Translations under genes and position numbers: made by a program | Source of the DNA: Torulaspora globosa | Taxonomy: Eukaryota > Ascomycota > Saccharomycetes > Saccharomycetales > Saccharomycetaceae | Direction of reading: 5' to 3' | Length of the DNA stretch: 64,000 bases | Assembly: GCF_014133895.1 (NCBI RefSeq) | Contig: NC_050734.1 | Span: forward strand, 850,502 to 914,501 | Notes under the pieces: model-generated | What the model was told of the DNA's origin: nothing | The model's database searches: none | Seen by the model: the letters and a program-made list of their open reading frames with translations, nothing else | Shown here: positions 29,915-40,100 of the stretch, in pieces | Numbering within the stretch: position 1 is the stretch's first letter | Layout: each line of letters starts with the position of its first letter

Positions 29915-32830
29915 ATGAATGTTTCTCTTATAACGAGAAATCTGTGTAAGATGCGTTCACTGAAAATCTCGCTATACGTCAGTTGGGCGATAGCGTGCTA
30001 TTCAGCGATTGTATCAGCCAGCCAGCTCTCCCCAACCGATGTTTTAGTGCCAGCAACAACTACTGTGACAAGTACTTGGTCCGCTACAAGTTTCCTGACC
30101 AGTACCGTGTCGGCTAAGGACACGGACACGGTATATACCGTGGTTATTTATGGCCCATCAGTGTCGTCCACTACTACCACCTCATCTTACACAGGAACAT
30201 CTACTTCGTACGACACCATTGCTGAAAACCCAACCGGTGTTACAGTCATCGAGTATGATCCTATACCACGCACCACCGTCACCAGGGGATGGTATTACGG
30301 AACTACGGAAACAACTGTTTTCAACTGCGGCGACATTGAAGATACTGGCGCCAGCGCCATGCCCATTCGTAAGAGAGACAATCCTTACACTCAAAATTGT
30401 GATCCAATGAACACAGTCACAACTATGATCACTGAAGTTGTCCATGTTCCTATTGTCACCTCGACCATTCAAGTTCCTTACCCTGGTGAGACAACTAGCA
30501 CCTTGTACAGCTGGGAGGACGGAGCTGTGACTGAAACCGACTTTGTATACGTTCCGAATGCCGTCTGTGGAACATCTGGAGCGGCATGCGGTACTTCTGG
30601 CGCTGAGGCAGTCGTTAATGTGGTCTTTGATGCAGTCTTTGATCCAGTCGTTGGTTCACAGACTGCGTGCTGTCAAATTGGCTTAAGATGCGCAACCGAA
30701 TCTGCTGATATTGTCTGTGTTCCTGCGACCAGCGAGCTAACATATTATTGGACTAGTACAGAAACCCTGACTACTACCTACACCACTTACATTAATGGCT
30801 TGCCATCCGTAGTGGTTGAAGTGGGCCAGCCCATAGTAACACAAACTGTGACTACCTCGGGGGATGTCGATTACACTGCGACCTTGACTACTATCACTGG
30901 TAACAGTACGGTGGGAACTGCTACTGTTATCGTTGAAGTTCCATATTCTAAGGAGTACTACAACTCAACTTTTGTGACAGATTGGACCGGTACCTTTACT
31001 TCCACTTACGCCACATCGACTACAACGATCAAGGGTTCGAACGGTGTTGATACTGTGAGCACAATTTATTATGTGGAAACACCACAAGCCCATGGTGTTT
31101 CTACGACATACAGCCCATGGAGCGGCACGTTCATCTCTACTTACGCTACTGCCACGTCGACAGTTAAAGGCTCTGATGGCATTGATACTGTCAGTACCAT
31201 CTACTACGTTGAGACACCACAAGTCAATGGCGTTTCTACCATTTACACGCCATGGAACGGTCCTTTCACCTCTACTTACGCTACTGCCACGACAACTGTT
31301 AAAGGTTCTGATGGCATTGATACTGTCAGCACCATCTATTACGTTGAGACTCCTCAGAGCCGCGGTGTATCTACCATCTACAGTCCATGGAGTGGTACCG
31401 TCACCTCCACTTATGCTACAGCTATGACTACCGTCCAGGGTGCAAATGGTCTTGACACTGTCAACACTATCTACTACGTGCAAACCCCCAATAGTGGCTA
31501 CTACGGGAACTTGACAGCCGCTTCATTAGCTCCTATAACCCAGAGCAGTGGATCGACTAGCACTCAATCAACCTCTGTTACCGACGCTAGCAGATCTAGT
31601 ACTCCAGAAAGTGGATCGACTAGCATTCAAGCAACCTCTGTTACCGAAGCTAGCAGATCTAGTGCTCCAGTAAGTCAACTAACACAACAAATAACTTCCA
31701 GTGTCTCTAGAAATTCTGCGTCATCTTTCGCATCAAATGACGCATCTTCTGGACCCTCTTCCACGTCAAATAAACCATCTTCAACACTGTCTGACAAGCC
31801 AAGTGGTTTCGCATCTGGCCAGCCTATCGTTTCGAGCGCTGAATCTGTTAAATCTTCAAGTCATGTCTCGAGGTCAAATGACTACAGTGAAAGTACCATT
31901 TCTTTCTCTACAAATCGGACGCCATCTAACGTTTCGAGCACTGAATCTGTTAAATCTTCAAGTGCTGTCTCGAGATCAAATGACTATAGTGGAGGTACTA
32001 TTTCTTTCTCTACAAATCGAACGCCATCTAACTCAGGAGAGCCAGCAACTCCGGTCTCCGTTTTATCATCAGCCACTTCTAACAAGGGAATCTCTCGGTC
32101 GGTGGTGACTACCATTGATTCAGATACAGTCACATCCTACCCTACCACGTGTGCTGTAACTGATAGCCAAACTCAAGTCGGATTACAAACTTCCAACCAA
32201 GTTACTCAGTTAGTTGTTACCACCACGGTGAGCGGTGTTGTTACATCATACATCACCACCTGCCCTATTGGCGGATATCACAAGGAAACATTGTCAGAAG
32301 TGATCCAAACTCAAACACCGGCCGCTACTCTTGTACCTGGCAATCACACCACCTCGCAAGGCTCTGCCAGCGGGGCTGACACATCCATCGCGCAATCGAC
32401 TGGCGCTAGGGCACCGCCAAAGCTGCCAACCGGCTCTGGGGAACATGCACAAAATTCATCCGCCCGCCAATCCCCAAGCAACATTGCTGCAAGCTCGGGC
32501 TCTTTCAATAATGCTGCCACGAGCACTGTCCCAGCTGAGACTGGATCTGCAGCGACTCAGTCATTGAGAGCGACCAGCAACGGCGAGGTCTCTGGAGCGC
32601 CAGCGGCCACAGGCAGTGGTGCCAATATCAGTCAAGTTCCAGCAGTTGTCAGCCCAACCGTTCTTTCGGGATCAAACGGCAGTGGTCAGACTACGGGCGC
32701 CATGCCTTCGGCCTCCATAAGCCCTGTTCATGTCTCTACGACTTCAGATATCCATCTTTCGACCTACGCAGGTTCCGCTGCCAAACTGAGAGCTGCTTTC
32801 ATGCTGCTCCTACCTCTGGCCGTAGTGTGA
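29915..32830 (+). CDS. GPI-type cell-wall adhesin with flocculin repeats
   Basis: 971 aa. A second ATG at 29951 gives a classical signal peptide (MRSLKISLYVSWAIACYSA) and is the more likely start. The N-terminal region is Thr-rich, with a Cys-rich segment (about residues 140-270) and a dibasic KR in PIRKRDNPY, a likely Kex2 site. Then come four 45-aa flocculin repeats. Next are Ser/Thr-rich stretches with smaller repeats and one type-3 flocculin motif (TTTVSGVVTSYITTCPI). The end is hydrophobic (FMLLLPLAVV), as in a GPI signal. No PA14 or Flo11 domain is evident, so the ligand cannot be predicted. Confidence 0.88.
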   Translation: MNVSLITRNLCKMRSLKISLYVSWAIACYSAIVSASQLSPTDVLVPATTTVTSTWSATSFLTSTVSAKDTDTVYTVVIYGPSVSSTTTTSSYTGTSTSYDTIAENPTGVTVIEYDPIPRTTVTRGWYYGTTETTVFNCGDIEDTGASAMPIRKRDNPYTQNCDPMNTVTTMITEVVHVPIVTSTIQVPYPGETTSTLYSWEDGAVTETDFVYVPNAVCGTSGAACGTSGAEAVVNVVFDAVFDPVVGSQTACCQIGLRCATESADIVCVPATSELTYYWTSTETLTTTYTTYINGLPSVVVEVGQPIVTQTVTTSGDVDYTATLTTITGNSTVGTATVIVEVPYSKEYYNSTFVTDWTGTFTSTYATSTTTIKGSNGVDTVSTIYYVETPQAHGVSTTYSPWSGTFISTYATATSTVKGSDGIDTVSTIYYVETPQVNGVSTIYTPWNGPFTSTYATATTTVKGSDGIDTVSTIYYVETPQSRGVSTIYSPWSGTVTSTYATAMTTVQGANGLDTVNTIYYVQTPNSGYYGNLTAASLAPITQSSGSTSTQSTSVTDASRSSTPESGSTSIQATSVTEASRSSAPVSQLTQQITSSVSRNSASSFASNDASSGPSSTSNKPSSTLSDKPSGFASGQPIVSSAESVKSSSHVSRSNDYSESTISFSTNRTPSNVSSTESVKSSSAVSRSNDYSGGTISFSTNRTPSNSGEPATPVSVLSSATSNKGISRSVVTTIDSDTVTSYPTTCAVTDSQTQVGLQTSNQVTQLVVTTTVSGVVTSYITTCPIGGYHKETLSEVIQTQTPAATLVPGNHTTSQGSASGADTSIAQSTGARAPPKLPTGSGEHAQNSSARQSPSNIAASSGSFNNAATSTVPAETGSAATQSLRATSNGEVSGAPAATGSGANISQVPAVVSPTVLSGSNGSGQTTGAMPSASISPVHVSTTSDIHLSTYAGSAAKLRAAFMLLLPLAVV
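30980..31519 (+). repeat. Four 135-bp flocculin repeats in the adhesin gene
   Basis: In-frame tandem repeats of 45 codons; the conserved Trp codon recurs at 30983, 31118, 31253 and 31388. The consensus includes PWSGTFTSTYATATTTVKGS and IDTVSTIYYVETPQ, matching the type-1 flocculin repeat. Confidence 0.92.
31831..32034 (+). repeat. Two 102-bp Ser-rich repeats in the adhesin gene
   Basis: Two 34-codon copies, from 31831 and 31933, share SxESVKSSSxVSRSNDY and TISFSTNRTPSN. A shorter duplication of about 20 codons (SGSTS-Q-TSVT-ASRSS) lies at about 31549-31671. Confidence 0.85.
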
Positions 32831-33998
32831 GAATTATGTAACTGATGTAGAATCTCGTGCTACTAAGCTGCTTTAAACCATAATTACTGTATCGCTATTA
32901 ATATTCAGAGGATTGACTCTGTAGATGACACTAATTAAATTTGTGACGCCAATATTGATATGGCATGTTACCCGCACTAAGGCGAATTAGGCGCCCAGGT
33001 GGCCTGAACCTTCAGTATAAACAAGCTTTAACGAAGTTCCACCCAACCTGCTTAACCAGGATGGCTACGAAGGATGGATTTAAACCAGCAGCCGCAGACT
33101 GATGTCCAGAACCTTGGTGTGATTTGACAAACAGCCGTTTTCCAGAGGAGCAGAACGTCGAGCCGCCGACCAAGAAGGTGGCGAACAACAAGAACCCCAA
33201 ATTCCTTACGATGGTTTCAGACAGATCTTGATCCTACACGCAGCTTGCAAACAACGGAACGAGATCTCGAGGTGCCGTCGCTCCATTCAGCCAAAAAGCA
33301 GTCAGCAAACTGACGGGGACTCCTCGTCGTGGCTGGATTCCCGGGTTCTAGATCGCTAATCAGCCGAACTCTAAGCTACGAACTACAGCAAGCTTGGGAG
33401 CCCACTGGTACCCGCATATCACTACGTTGCAGGCTTATGAGTTTTGTCGCACGCCGCTTGCATCTCAAGAGAAGAGACAACAACAGAAACCTCCCCGAGC
33501 TGACTGCTGCGTGCCCTATGGCCTTTGTCTCACTCCGACGCCCACCAACAATGCCGACCTCACGGCCCCGGCACAATGCCGCATAAGACACGGCAGCAGA
33601 TCTGCAATTGTCGCAGCGATGCGCAGTGTACGAGAGAGAAGAGCCACCAAGGTGCCGTTCGACATCGATCTTATTCCTAATCCAGGAGCTCATTGTTCGA
33701 TTGCACGTCGATGCCGCTTGCCATTATTTGTTGACCCTATGGGTTACCACAGGCGATGCTGCGGAGTCTCCGTGGGATAGGAAGAAAAACAAGCAGAATT
33801 TTACAACCTTGACGGCTGCCGCAGGCTTGCCAATTAAGTAGCAGCTGAGAGGTCAAGGTAATGGGTACTCGGAAGGTGAAAGCATACCGGAAGTCCAAAT
33901 ATAAATAGCTGGGTTCAGACTGATGGGGTTTTTCCAATTGTGGCACACTGGTGGGGGGATTTACGGAACGCAGTAGAGATAGAGTGCAGCAGCAGAAA
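32831..33998. other. Gene-free stretch and promoter of the zinc transporter
   Basis: About 1.17 kb. Three overlapping short frames near 33330-33780 look random. The right part holds ZRE-like sites and a TATAAATA box at 33900-33907. Confidence 0.55.
33806..33859. promoter_or_regulatory. Zap1-like zinc-response elements (imperfect)
   Basis: ACCTTGACGGC at 33806-33816 matches the ZRE ACCTTNAAGGT at 8 of 10 defined positions. A minus-strand ACCTTGACCTC at 33849-33859 keeps only the left half. Both lie 140-195 bases upstream of the ZRT gene, as Zap1 sites do in other yeasts. Neither is perfect. Confidence 0.4.
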
Positions 33999-35147
33999 AT
34001 GTCGAACTTCTCTTCTTCAGATCCTTGGTGGATGCAATGGAACCCTGACAATGTCACTATTTCGGATCATAGTGTGAGCGACGCTTGGAAGACATGTGTT
34101 TTGCAAGGAGTTTACTATGGCGGTAACGACTATAACGGTTGGCTGGGCGCGCGTATCTCTTCGATCTTTGTGATCCTAGTTGTGAGTACTTTCTGTACTC
34201 TTTATCCTGTTATCGCTAAGCATATCAAGTGGATGAGAATCAACAAATGGTTTTATATGTTTGCCCGTAACTTTGGTACCGGTGTGATCGTTGCGACTGC
34301 TTTCATTCATTTGATGGATCCTGCATACGGGGAGATCGGGGGTCTGAGCTGTGTTGGTTCTACTGGCCACTGGGCCGACTACTCGTGGTGTCCTGCCATC
34401 ATGCTGGCAACCGTTTTCCTAACGTTCTTGGTGGATCTATTTAGTGCAGTGTTTGTTGAAAAGAAGTACGGCACTGTGCATGAGCACAACTACGATGAAA
34501 TCGCCCAGACAATTGTTCGGTCGAACAAACCAGCTCATGATTACGAGAGACAGGTCGAGCAGACCTCAAGCCAAAGTGCTATCGCCAACGACAAAGATGC
34601 CAAAGTTCTCAACACGGACACTGAATCTGTTGTGGATTCGGTCCAAGCTGATATTTCCTTCAAGAGTGAGTTTGCTGCTTTCCTGGTCTTGGAATTCGGT
34701 GTTCTATTTCACTCGGTTATGATCGGTTTGAACTTGGGTTCCTCGGGTAAGGAATTTGCTACCTTGTATCCTGTTCTAGTTTTCCACCAATCGTTTGAAG
34801 GTTTGGGTATTGGTGCAAGGTTGTCAGCTATAGAGTTCCCTGACAGCAAGAAGTGGTGGCCATATATTTTATGTGTTATCTATGGTTTGACCACTCCCAT
34901 ATGTGTTGCCATTGGCCTCGGTGTTCGTACCACCTATAACTCTTCATCCTATACTGTCAACGTCGTCTCTGGTGTTTTGGATGCTATTTCTGCTGGTGTG
35001 CTGCTGTATACAGGTATGGTAGAATTGTTGGCAAGAGATTGGATTTTTAACGCTCACCGCACCAAGGAAATCAAGGAGATTCTCTTCTGTCTTACCTCCA
35101 TGCTATGGGGTGCCGGTTTGATGGCACTTCTTGGTAAGTGGGCTTAG
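33999..35147 (+). CDS. ZRT1: ZIP-family plasma-membrane zinc transporter
   Basis: Zinc uptake into the cytosol. The 382-aa product (S. cerevisiae Zrt1 376) starts at ATG 33999; the longer frame begins with GTG. Eight membrane segments are visible. The metal-site helices are conserved: VLEFGVLFHSVMIGLNLG in TM4 and VFHQSFEGLGIGARL in TM5. The TM3-TM4 loop has a short metal-binding-like HEHN motif and Lys residues suited to ubiquitin-mediated removal. Zrt1 versus Zrt2 is not certain; the length favours Zrt1. Confidence 0.92.
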   Translation: MSNFSSSDPWWMQWNPDNVTISDHSVSDAWKTCVLQGVYYGGNDYNGWLGARISSIFVILVVSTFCTLYPVIAKHIKWMRINKWFYMFARNFGTGVIVATAFIHLMDPAYGEIGGLSCVGSTGHWADYSWCPAIMLATVFLTFLVDLFSAVFVEKKYGTVHEHNYDEIAQTIVRSNKPAHDYERQVEQTSSQSAIANDKDAKVLNTDTESVVDSVQADISFKSEFAAFLVLEFGVLFHSVMIGLNLGSSGKEFATLYPVLVFHQSFEGLGIGARLSAIEFPDSKKWWPYILCVIYGLTTPICVAIGLGVRTTYNSSSYTVNVVSGVLDAISAGVLLYTGMVELLARDWIFNAHRTKEIKEILFCLTSMLWGAGLMALLGKWA

Positions 35148-35659
35148 AGTGTGAATCTAGGAAAATAACTCATGGTTCATCAATTTCGGGCAAGGTTTCT
35201 TGCAAAATGGACATATCCCTGCATATTAATTAATTCATAAAAGTATTTAGCATAGGGTCCATCGGCGTGAATTACTACTTGGAGCGCGAAGAGCGCGAAG
35301 ACCTTCTCTAACATCAGAAGGTGTCGTTACAATAGTTTCTAAAGGTTGCCAAGATATAGTTGGGGAAGAGTATTTAATTGAACATGCAATAACCAGTTAA
35401 CTTCCTTTGCTTATCCGTAGCTGCCGCAAACGCCGTTTCATGCTGCTATGACAGTCAGAACGAGCGCGATGGTTCATGTCTCTCGCCAGCCTCTCAGCAT
35501 ATATAAAATAGTTTTGAAAGAGAGGTAATATGCAGTCTATGAAACTTTTACTTATCTGCTACGCATACTCGAGCGTTTCTCAAAATCTAACGCTTTCATG
35601 ACCAAGGCAACTCATATTTGAAGAATGCTTGTCGTCTAAAGAATCCAAAAGAGTCTTGA
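35148..35659. other. Intergenic region between ZRT1 and the GNAT gene
   Basis: About 510 bases between the 3' ends of two convergent genes. A TATATAAAA string at 35500-35508 serves no gene that I can see. Nothing else is recognised. Confidence 0.5.
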
Positions 35660-36316
35660 CTACTTAGGAAGTAATTTCCCACCCTTGTAATACACCATGA
35701 GATTCAACACGAAACCCTCTCCATCAGGATCAGGTCGTCCATTTGAATCCACATCTCCTTGCCCATAGTTCACATCAGCATAGTCTATAAACCCAAAGTA
35801 TTCATAGACCTTCTTCGCTTTGTCACTGATCGCTTCAAGGACCACTGCGGCGTTCTGCTCATCTGCCTTCTGCTTCAAATATGTTAGGATGGCCCTTGCA
35901 GATCCCCTCACTTCTGGTTGCTCGAGGTTTTTGCCAATCATGAAAAGATAATAATATTTTATTTTACTACCCAACTGTAATGCTTCCTTATGACGAGCAA
36001 TTGTCTCTATGAACTGCTCATTGAATCTAGGATCTTTAGTTTTTGCTGTCTTGACTGGTTTATCTTGAGGAGGAAGAACTATCGCAGCACAGTCAAAGTT
36101 GTTGCTTTCTAGCAAAAGACCACCTCTAGCTAGGAAGTCCTCGCAGAAATATCTGTACGTGTCGTACAGCTCTTCATCGCTCAAATGCTTCGAGGTTGGT
36201 ATCTCCAGAAATTTCTTACTCAGATAATGACAGGCAGCACTATCGGCAAAAGCAATTGCCAAAGTTTTCTGCAGCTTGGCGATATCGTTCGTCTTATTCA
36301 CAGTACAAGTAGTCAT
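35660..36316 (-). CDS. GNAT-fold N-acetyltransferase-like protein
   Basis: 218 aa, ATG start. The C-terminal half fits the GNAT fold: a strand KIKYYYLFMIGKN, then an EVRGSARAILTYLKQKA helix that corresponds to the acetyl-CoA loop, and the AKKVYEYFGFIDY motif typical of GNAT ends. The N-terminal half (AFADSAACHYL) resembles the fungal branch with ADP/puromycin acetyltransferase-like proteins. The substrate is unknown. The pyrophosphate loop RGSA is weaker than the usual Q/RxxGxG/A. Confidence 0.8.
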   Translation of the reverse strand: MTTCTVNKTNDIAKLQKTLAIAFADSAACHYLSKKFLEIPTSKHLSDEELYDTYRYFCEDFLARGGLLLESNNFDCAAIVLPPQDKPVKTAKTKDPRFNEQFIETIARHKEALQLGSKIKYYYLFMIGKNLEQPEVRGSARAILTYLKQKADEQNAAVVLEAISDKAKKVYEYFGFIDYADVNYGQGDVDSNGRPDPDGEGFVLNLMVYYKGGKLLPK

Positions 36317-36537
36317 GATTTAAGCCAACAGTCTGTATTGACTTTCTTCATCAGTAAACTTTTTCGGCTTGGCTTTTTATATGGTTTGATGCACCGCCCA
36401 TATCTTAGTTAAACGACTAGAATTGTTGATGGTCTGTGCTGGATTACAGATTGTCAATGCCCACTTAAAAGCAATGCCAGACTTTGAAACCTGAATTCTT
36501 GGTGGGATTGATACACAACTTCTGTTGTTGCAAAAAA

Positions 36538-36611
36538 TGATTTCGCCCAGGATCGAACTGGGGACGTTCTGCGTGTTAAGCAGATGCCATAACCAACTAG
36601 ACCACGAAACC
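36538..36611 (-). tRNA. tRNA-Val (anticodon AAC)
   Basis: 74-nt cloverleaf on the minus strand, almost identical to yeast tRNA-Val(AAC). The anticodon loop is TTAACAC, the T arm contains GTTCGATCC, and the acceptor stem is GGTTTCG with CGAAATC. A Pol III T6 terminator follows (36532-36537 on the complement). No intron. Confidence 0.97.
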
Positions 36612-38597
36612 ACAGAATTTGCAGCTGAAAAAGCTCTTGCTAGGCTCATAGCGGGGAAAACAGATCAGGACTTAGCACCGGTGGACTGCTTTCCTTCGAG
36701 CAATCAATAGTAGAGTTATGGATGGCACTGAATCAGTTTATTCGTGACTATGTTTCAGGATTGCTGATAATCTCATCAAAACCAAACAATACGAAGTGCT
36801 GAAGATGAGGCTCGAGCGTACACCGTTGAAGTGAGCAGCACTCAAACTTCGGGCGAATGAGCAGCACAGTAGAATTATCAACCGTCTTGAGCGCTGCCAA
36901 ATCAGAATCGTCAATTAGATCTAGCGAACGATTCAACTTAGGTCTAATACGGACATGTCGCACTGGCGCGGTAAGTATTTCAACTGGCCGTTCAGCAACG
37001 TGAACTCATTATTGGTACAGTGCTTTGCTTGTTTGACATGATCGATCTTTGATAAGCCAGTAGCTTCTTATTCTTGCAATGTCGGTTCTTCACAGCCGAT
37101 TATCACCGGTACCTGTGTACTTGTGTCCTGTGCGACCGGTTTACTAAGTCTTAGTTGCGCAAAGCATGAAGTTCATATCCTTCATTCCCTAGCAATGGAA
37201 TCGATCTGTCTTGGTCGTCGAATTGATAATTGACTAGACGTATATCCCGTCTAGCACAGCTGGTCTTGCCTATATCACCTGTCAAAGGAATATCTCGTCA
37301 CTGGTGTGTTGTCATGAACTACATTACTACCAGGTATTCCAAGGAAGCTATTTGTGATCCCTTCTCTTCTTTTGACTGACTGTTTCGCTACTCAGCATGA
37401 TCGGGCAAGCGCCTATTCATTCATTTGGTGGCTACTCTAACGTGTTGGGGCCTGGAACAAATCATGGCTCAGCTGTAAGAATTGCTATCCTATCCTAGAG
37501 GTCCGCCATCGGAAGCTTCAAGCGTTTTACGGCTTTAACATTCTGTACCAGCGAGTTCAACCTTCCAGTAGCTAAAATTGCCGCTTTCTACTCTTTCTTC
37601 GTTGGGACTTGGATTGGAGATATGAAGTGTGATAATGTAAGAATTCCTGCTCAACTCGTTCCTGGGGTGTTTGCCAGTCCATAAACTTAACTGAACTATG
37701 TATCCGCTCAGAGGGGCTGCTTCCTGATCGACAAGTTCACAAAGCCTGAACTTTCCGATCATCACTAATTGCTGCTCGGAGCTTTTGCAGTTCTGTAACA
37801 AGTCACCTATAGTGGTTGGAACGGCAAGCGCATTGCAGCAACTTATGGATGAAATATTCGAGAGGCTTATCCTCAGTATAGATGATTTCTGTCAGACGAG
37901 TTTCCGGTTCTCATTGCAGGAAGAAACTTCGCAGAGAGATCTGTCCTAGGTCGCTGGCGTCAAGGGCTTCCTTGGTTCTGTCGTAGTAGAAGGGTCTTTG
38001 AATATGTCACGACGGTATTTAAGTGTTTCTTGGCCTAGTTTGGGGTTAGATCCAGGGACCATATTGACGGTTGTGATATTGGCTTCTTCCGAAGTCTCTG
38101 ACTACTTTCTGGCTTGAGTCCACATATCAAAATTTGCAGTGGAAACTCCAAGGGAATCGCGAAAGGAATTCTTTCAAGCAGGCATGTAGCTCTCCAAATT
38201 GGAGCTGTGACGACGAACAGTTCTGCAAGTTGTCGTAAATCGAAAATTACGTTTTGGCTTCAGTATTTCTCATGGAAGTCGACCTAGTTCATGTGGCCAG
38301 AGCGTGAATCCTAAACTACGCCCAGGTTCGATGATGGGGATCGCAGAATGTTAAGGAATGCAAATTGCGCTTAGCAGAATGTCGGTGCCTTGTGGACCCT
38401 AAGTAGATCTTTGATAGCTGCTTACTGAGCGTCATTTAATGTTTCACTTGCACTTCGAGTTGACACCAAAGGCTAGAGAGTGATATAATTGATCACTGAT
38501 ATCGGTAAGCCGAGCATTCACTTGGCCATATGGTGAAGCACTATCACATTGCATCTGGTATAGTCAATTGCTGCAGCCATCACAACAACAACCACAA
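36612..38597. other. Gene-free stretch between tRNA-Val and tRNA-Gln
   Basis: About 2 kb. Only decayed-looking short frames are present. One minus-strand frame around 37960-38095 reads protein-like (VPGSNPKLGQETLKYRRDIF) but stops soon after. No family is recognised. Confidence 0.5.
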
Positions 38598-38669
38598 GGT
38601 CTTATAGTGTAGTGGTTATCACTTTCGGTTCTGATCCGAACAACCCCGGTTCGAATCCGGGTAGGACCT
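38598..38669 (+). tRNA. tRNA-Gln (anticodon CTG)
   Basis: 72-nt cloverleaf: acceptor GGTCTTA pairs with TAGGACC (one G-T pair), anticodon loop TTCTGAT, T arm GGTTCGAATCC. A T6 terminator follows at 38671-38676. No intron. Closely matches yeast tRNA-Gln(CUG). Confidence 0.97.
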
Positions 38670-39176
38670 CTTTTTTACTTTATTATCTCGAAAATCTCAT
38701 CATCGGTGGCCCTCAAGATTAATGTTAAGCAAGTCAAGATTAGACCATTCGAAGTTATCATTCCTACTAAAGAAACCAATCTTTACTTAATATATTGCGT
38801 GTGATTGTCAGTTCGTACCTGCTTTTTATACCTGACACAATCAACCTTTAGCAGTGAAGTGATGTAATTCGAGCTTACTCGCTGCCTGGTAAGTTAAAAG
38901 CCTATTGCACAAGTAAGAACCAGCTTAGTTTGCTTGAAGGTTTGAATTTAACAGCTTTACCTAACGCGAAATAACAGCAGGCCCTCTCCACTACAGAAAG
39001 AGAATGCTATCTCAATTAAATTATATCAATTAAATTCCTATCCAAGGATTGCGAGACACTATACTTTGGGAAGGTCGTTCTGCTGTAGAGATCTTTGACC
39101 TTGTTGGATCAGCTGAGTGCGTGAATGAAGCAGAGGCTTATTTTGGTAGATGCGATCCTCAAAGAGATAGGTGAGT
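38670..39176. other. Gene-free stretch after tRNA-Gln
   Basis: About 500 bases; apart from the T6 terminator I see nothing. Confidence 0.5.
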
Positions 39177-39437
39177 ATGGTTATGGACGTTTATTCCGCT
39201 TCTTGCCCGCATGCTGGAGGCGAGCACTTCATCATCGGCTGGAAATCAAGCAAAACGAAGCTAATATGCATCTTTTCAACGGAAGGAGAGGTCTATGGAA
39301 TAACAGGGGCTACACCTATCCTGGGAGATCTGCAAGAATTCGTGAAAGTAGTAACTGATTCAGATCCGGAAGTTGTCATCATCACGGACAGTCAGTTTCC
39401 GGTAGTGGTTTTGCATAAGTCGTGCCAACTGCAATAG
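39177..39437 (+). CDS. Possible small hypothetical protein
   Basis: 86 codons from ATG 39177. The composition is protein-like and strand-rich (HFIIGWKSSKTKLICIF, DPEVVIITDSQFPVVVLHKS), but I recognise no family. A preceding frame from ATG 39125 (MKQRLILVDAILKEI) is one base out of register, so this may be the tail of a decayed or frameshifted gene. Confidence 0.3.
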   Translation: MVMDVYSASCPHAGGEHFIIGWKSSKTKLICIFSTEGEVYGITGATPILGDLQEFVKVVTDSDPEVVIITDSQFPVVVLHKSCQLQ

Positions 39438-40100
39438 GAGCTAGTTTTTTGATTACGGTCTTACGCTTCTGTTGTATATTGGGGCCACAGCTATTTAAAA
39501 CTTCAGCCAGCAGCTCCTCACACCTGTAGACAATGGCTTTTCCCATAGGCGGAATGTTACTTATTCAATACTTGAGGTTCGCAGCCAGACGCATGAAAGT
39601 GCTCGTTGTTCTCAGGTTAGCGAATCAGTAAAAACGACGTACAATTACTAGTTAGTTACAGAGGGTTTGGTTCTGATGTTCAAATTGAAGAAGATTCTTC
39701 TTCTCACCTCGAAAAATAATATCCATTTCACAATGTTCAGGAAAATCCCATCCCCCCGTGGCAAAATGCTATGTTTGAATCCAATTGCAGACAAGGCTGA
39801 TCTGAGCTGATGTTCAAAATATGGAGATCTGCAGCGGACGTATTCATGGAAGTCAAGGTTCATTGAGTTTTAAAGGAAGGATGAGGAATATGATAAACTG
39901 CGGCTATGAGGACACCCTAGTGTGAAACGTTCAACTTTTAGTTCCTGGACAAACTGAGTCGACTGTAAATTTACTTATCTACAGTCTGCGATGAGATTTT
40001 AACAAAAGTTGTACTTGATACAATCACAGCCTAAAAGAACCATGATTGACGTCATGCTCTACTGAAGTCAAAGCTAATAAATGGTCGAGGCTGAGGTATA
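39438..40100. other. Gene-free stretch downstream of the peroxidase
   Basis: About 660 bases with short frames only; nothing recognised. Confidence 0.5.

Noticed and set aside
30965..31483. 172-codon antisense frame over the adhesin repeats
   Set aside because: Shadow of the repeated coding sequence on the other strand.
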